Shown: positions 61,501 to 64,000 of the stretch, piece after piece
Layout: the number at the start of each line of letters is the position of its first letter
Position numbering within the stretch: position 1 is the stretch's first letter
Assembly: GCA_037951105.1 (NCBI GenBank)
Contig: JBAMJV010003276.1
Coordinates: 1-64,000 of the forward strand
Origin: Echinarachnius parma
Taxonomy: Eukaryota; Echinodermata; Echinoidea; Clypeasteroida; Echinarachniidae
Length of the DNA stretch: 64,000 bases
Direction of reading: 5' to 3'
The notes under the pieces: generated by a model
The model's database searches: none
What the model was told of the DNA's origin: nothing
Seen by the model: only the letters and a program-made list of their open reading frames with translations
Translations under genes and position numbers: made by a program

Positions 61501-62786
61501 CCAAATAATTTTAAGATCAGATATATTTATTTACATTTCAGCCATTTCTGGGTCGATTTTGACCAAATAAAGTTTATTCTGCCATTAAAATTGTATGTTC
61601 TCTCAGGTTTGACACTCAGTTTTTCATTACCTCACAAAGAATTGTGATGTGCAGCGCCCTCTCTACCAAAACTAAACTACCCCTTTAAAGGGACAGGTCC
61701 ACTTTTACAAAGCGTCTGAACAACTTTCAGTTGACGGATGGGGATCAATTATGTAACACGCACAAAAATCAGAGCGAACATTCCTCTAATTTGGATTCTT
61801 CGAATGTAAAACGAATGCGTCCCTCCATTTAAACTATATATCGTTCAATAAAGGAGTTCAACGGATTTAGCATAATATTACAACAATATAGTACTAATTC
61901 CGGTAATGGTATTGTGAAGCCGACATTTGTTAACGTATGTCACGGAAAAAGATCTCAAAAATAAAGAATATAATTACATGTAGTCAGTTTAAGCGATGTT
62001 TGGGTATTTTGCTTGGTAAACGCTCACACATTAGTACTTATGCGCGGGTCACGTAGCTAGCGCGGGTCACGTAGGGGTCATGCATACCGATCTGGCACTC
62101 CGTGAAATCTGTATACGAACTTACTCACCGGCCGAAATTACGTATGTACCTATTAATCCGACGTCCCTCAGTTTAATAAGTTTTAGGTCTATAACTCCAC
62201 GAAAAAGAGATTTCAAGCCCTAATTTTTTTAGGCATGCTATTAAATGACATTTCCTTTCATATAAGACAATAACCTCGCAACTTTGGATTTTGGCTTGCA
62301 AAGAGGATCTCTCCCTTTAAGAGGCCTAAGGAGCAGACTAAAACTAAAATAATACAGACTTGGAGCTATAAAAGACCTAATGAAACCCTTCAAAAGGCTC
62401 AAATGATTGTCCAAGGAGCTGACTAAAAGAAGAATAATGGACTTGGTGCTACTCAACTACCTCGCCAAGTCATTCCGGTGGTCTATGGAGCGGCAAATTT
62501 TGAAAATCGGGTATCTTGAGAGCGGCAATCGGGCATGAAACGAGGTTCTTTCAAGCGGCACGTACCATTACACAACTAAAGAAGATGTTAGTGTCATAGT
62601 CTGATTAATTGTACAAATCAGTTCTAGCTCTTCTTAGTACTTCCTTATTTCAAACAGTCACGCTTTTGGTACAAATAATCAGGGCAAAATATTCTATATA
62701 ACTAGTTTAATCCATTTTAAACGAATGCACTGTTGAAAATTAATTTTTAATGACTGAAACTTGAAGCAATTTATTAAACTTACCAT
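49551..62786 (-). CDS. Small EF-hand calcium-binding protein, five exons
   Basis: Minus-strand exons: 62786-62784 (ATG as the last codon of exon 1), 60925-60898, 60456-60405, 59408-59290 and 49657-49551. Junction phases agree throughout and all donors and acceptors fit GT..AG. The product is 102 residues. Loop 1 (20-31) is a canonical EF-hand, DTSGDGFLSADE; loop 2 (57-68) is DANGDNQISFED, with Asp rather than the usual Glu at position 12. LTPYEIEVFRQQFKIA forms the incoming helix and ELKKIF the outgoing one. EF-hand pairs bind calcium in sensors or buffers; the partner is unknown. The last exon lies 9.6 kb away and encodes IQQPNKWTGGFGSGNCKR and an acidic-then-basic tail. It is the least certain part: a proline breaks the expected final helix, a GTAAGT overlaps the TAA stop, and no AATAAA follows closely, so it could be internal or unrelated. 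Introns carry several family A elements. Confidence 0.75.
49660..51870. other. Intronic or intergenic DNA
   Basis: It lies within the proposed last intron of the EF-hand gene. A hairpin at about 50051-50146 pairs TGGCGTAAATCTGTTCGGAA with TTCCGAACAGTTTTACGCCA. Low-complexity CGCGCGCGCG (50714) and (CA)n-like sequence (51176-51200) also occur. No exon was recognised. Confidence 0.5.
51872..52560. repeat. AACGATCATA repeats at the ends of an AT-rich segment
   Basis: A palindromic cluster (52493-52556) contains ATGATCGTTTATGATC and ACGATCATAAACGATC units. A single AAACGATCATTTTTTTT at 51873 is inverted relative to AAAAAAAGATCGTTTT at 52487, so the 0.6-kb segment may be a TIR element. Confidence 0.5.
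52951..53132. mobile_element. Fold-back element of the ACAAATAAT family
   Basis: TATAAAACAAATAATAC pairs with GTATTATTTGTATAAT. Inside, GGGCTATGTTAGC and GCCAACATAGCCC pair around GCACTCGGCTAACGCCTCGTGC. The overall plan matches 17922-18055 and 27798-27977. Confidence 0.65.
53160..54260. repeat. Composite repeat family C
   Basis: The GATCGATTCCAGACCGAG / GAATGGTTTCTATATCGATC block occurs twice on minus (53178-53258, 53625-53705). The GGCGCTAGTCTTGGCTTACC and CCGGCCGGTGTGGTG blocks are also present. It closely resembles the copies at 3.5-10.8 kb. Confidence 0.7.
54269..54615. mobile_element. Family E fragment followed by a family A fragment
   Basis: After TTAA (54265-54268) comes AGGGACAGGTCCACTTTTAC with TTTCAGTTGACGGATGGGGA. 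From about 54360 it passes into family A landmarks and ends with a degraded family A terminus near 54612. A second family E start is at 61685. Confidence 0.6.
55345..55910. repeat. (TCA/CCA)n compound microsatellite with higher-order units
   Basis: TCA and CCA triplets dominate. CACCATTATCATGATAGTC marks higher-order units of about 54-90 bp (near 55423, 55513, 55583, 55637, 55703, 55763). Histidine-rich and methionine-rich open frames on the two strands reflect the triplets only. Confidence 0.9.
56466..57530. repeat. Tandem duplication, about 537-bp unit
   Basis: Two copies (about 56466-57002 and 57003-57530) share TATTGTTGGATAG, GATGGAGAATAAGC.AGATAT, GTCCGCTGTA, TACAACTCATAATCTTT, TTTTTACCATATTTTGCCAA and GCGTGCGCGCGTAATT. 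Identity is roughly 75-80% by eye and no gene is apparent. Confidence 0.8.
57531..58263. other. Noncoding DNA with a CRE pair
   Basis: Two TGACGTCA octamers lie at 57786-57793 and 57802-57809, 16 bp apart. No gene is seen; the stretch lies in the proposed last intron of the EF-hand gene. Confidence 0.5.
58264..58779. mobile_element. Family A MITE
   Basis: It starts TGGATAATTGAGTTTTGGTA (degenerate left end) and ends CCAAAACTCAACTATCCC before TTAA at 58780-58783. Internal landmarks agree with 33612-34168. Confidence 0.8.
59425..59709. mobile_element. Family A MITE, right half
   Basis: It contains GTTGTTGATTATCTC, CGAGCATGGTGGAGTTAC and CAGAACTCAACTATCCC before TTTAAA. It begins right beside the acceptor side of EF-hand exon 4. 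A further fragment lies at about 60095-60245. Confidence 0.75.
61170..61684. mobile_element. Complete family A MITE next to a family E end
   Basis: TTAA occurs at 61166-61169 and 61685-61688. TIRs are AGGGGTAGTTTAGTTTTGGT and its complement. The right-hand TTAA is immediately followed by the family E terminus AGGGACAGGTCC, so one family inserted at the TTAA of the other. Confidence 0.85.
61685..62780. other. Family E end and unique intron DNA
   Basis: Family E similarity spans about 61685-61750 (AGGGACAGGTCCACTTTTAC, GACGGATGGGGATCAAT). The rest is part of intron 1 of the EF-hand gene with no recognised feature. Confidence 0.5.
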
Positions 62787-63263
62787 AATGGTCTGAGTTG
62801 TGGTTGCTTGGTTGAGCGAGATAAAAATGTTTGTCGTGCTTTCTGTGTTGACAGTCAGGCGAAAAGTGACTCTATCGCTGTTTTGTATTAGTCACACCCT
62901 TTTCCAGCCAAGGCCCTCAGCACACTTCTACATAAACTAGCTCTTCATAGAAATGGACGTTACTCTGCAGATACTCAATGCTGATTGGTCTAAACGCAAC
63001 TTGTGCTTGGTCCAATCACGATTCACTTTTTGTACATTGTTGTACTACCCACGCTGCTTTATTTTGATGGCATTTTGGATCGCTCTGCGCATCATCCAAA
63101 CCTCAAGGATTTAGAAAACGAAACGGAATTATAAAAAAAAAAATTAATAATAAAATTAATGGACCAGAACAGTTTAGTTCATGCTGTCATGATATGAATC
63201 ACCCTCTGAACTCTACTATCTCTTTATTCTATGAATTGCACTTTCGGATAAAAAATATGCACA
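62787..63263. other. Region upstream of the EF-hand start
   Basis: On the minus strand this should hold the 5' UTR and promoter of the EF-hand gene. No ATG lies in frame between the start codon and an upstream in-frame TGA. No TATA box could be placed with confidence. Confidence 0.4.
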
Positions 63264-63267
63264 TTAA

Positions 63268-63476
63268 AGGGATTTAGTAACATTGTCAAAATCCTCAAAA
63301 TAAAGTTTTAATTCTAGCAGTTCCCTCAGACCTTGTTGTATTCGTATCAACAATAAAATCATGGGACAGGTTTCGGTTTTTCAAATTTACCCTGTAGACA
63401 TATGAGATAGCAACAGTATACATTGCATTAACCATTTATCACTTTTTGTACATGTCAACAAAGTTACCTGATCCTT
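63268..63476. mobile_element. Short family D MITE with both ends
   Basis: TTAA occurs at 63264-63267 and 63477-63480. AGGGATTTAGTAACATTGTC pairs with GACAACAAAGTTACCTGATCC-type sequence at the right. Internal sequence matches 19649-20010 on the opposite strand (AATAAAATCATGGGACAG, TTTCGGTTTTTCAAATTT). Confidence 0.75.
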
Positions 63477-63599
63477 TTAATGTTAACATCAGGATAGATC
63501 GTAATTCTCATTTTTACGCCACCGGAAGTGTTCGAAATGAAACAGCGTGGGTAGGACAAACATCTTTTTTTTTGTGTGTGTGTGTAACTACTTTGAAAT

Positions 63600-63920
63600 C
63601 ATGACCATTATTTGAGCAATTGTCGAAGATTTAGTTGCTTTTGGGTACGTTACATTTGTGTTTCGTATGGTACTCTTCACGAGCGCGTCACGGCCAGCTA
63701 GCGGCGTAGCGTGCCGACACCGGAGTGCGGGTACAATAGTGAACTCGCGCCAAAAATCTACCAAATCCCCGTCATCACTGTCGCTGTCTGATGAATCATT
63801 CCTGTCCTCTTCTTCATCTTCTTCGGAAAAATCCACTGCGAAACTCAGTTCGAGAGTATTTACTCCATTTTCCTCGAAATAAAACTGTCCAGCGCGATCG
63901 TACGTTATCAAAAAGCAATA
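63600..63920 (-). CDS. Possible exon with acidic serine-rich segment (unidentified)
   Basis: A minus-strand open frame lacking an ATG encodes GQFYFEENGVNTLELSFAVD, then SEEDEEEDRNDSSDSDSDDG, then LVDFWREFTIVPALRCRH. The acidic run is the kind seen in nuclear proteins, and the flanks are not low-complexity. No domain is recognised and splice sites are uncertain. An opposite-strand serine-rich frame is the usual shadow of such sequence. Confidence 0.25.
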
Positions 63921-64000
63921 CACAACACATGCAGTACATACTCAATGCACGCGCGTCGCTTTGCTTGATCACCTGATCGGCCGGGCCCGTTCAACCTGTG

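Overview
This looks like nuclear DNA of an invertebrate animal, perhaps a marine deuterostome such as an echinoderm or hemichordate; the phylum is a guess. The evidence is spliced genes with GT..AG introns, a zinc-binding THAP domain, LINE 3' ends with (ATT)n tails, very many short inverted-repeat transposons, AT-rich background and long C/G, CA and TCA simple repeats. There are no operons or other prokaryotic features. All similarities were judged by eye; no alignment or database search was possible.

Two spliced genes can be read. (1) A THAP-domain gene on the plus strand (exons at 40069-40133, 40667-40791 and 41677-41912) carries the C2CH zinc ligands, the AVPTIF box and an EHSY motif of the HCF-1-binding type. 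It lies inside a 5.94-kb segment (39870-45809) bounded by long terminal inverted repeats and 8-bp direct repeats (TAACCCTA), so it looks like a decayed P-element-like (THAP transposase) transposon or a THAP gene carried by one. The end of a second copy forms bases 1-149. (2) A small EF-hand gene on the minus strand (exons from 62786 down to 49551) has two calcium-binding loops and phase-consistent junctions; its last exon is less certain.

Nearly everything else is repeats, many nested. 1-11.2 kb: short TTAA-flanked elements (called here families A, B, D and E) mixed with a composite repeat (family C), a LINE tail and two fold-back elements. 11.2-19.0 kb: a 0.6-kb near-palindrome, a copy of a long 'MT' repeat with an insertion, and a family B element hit by at least three later insertions. 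19-33 kb: a 12-kb stretch flanked by diverged long inverted repeats, holding a LINE whose reverse transcriptase is split by a 2.28-kb TA-flanked element made of two tandem arrays. 33.6-36.3 kb: two abutting minisatellites. 36.3-48.6 kb: two further MT copies, one carrying the THAP element. 48.6-64 kb: the EF-hand gene, its introns filled with simple repeats, a 537-bp tandem duplication and more family A elements.

The two genes show no functional link. The main interest is the THAP element and the unusually legible insertion history, where paralogous empty sites within the same window define element ends and target duplications.
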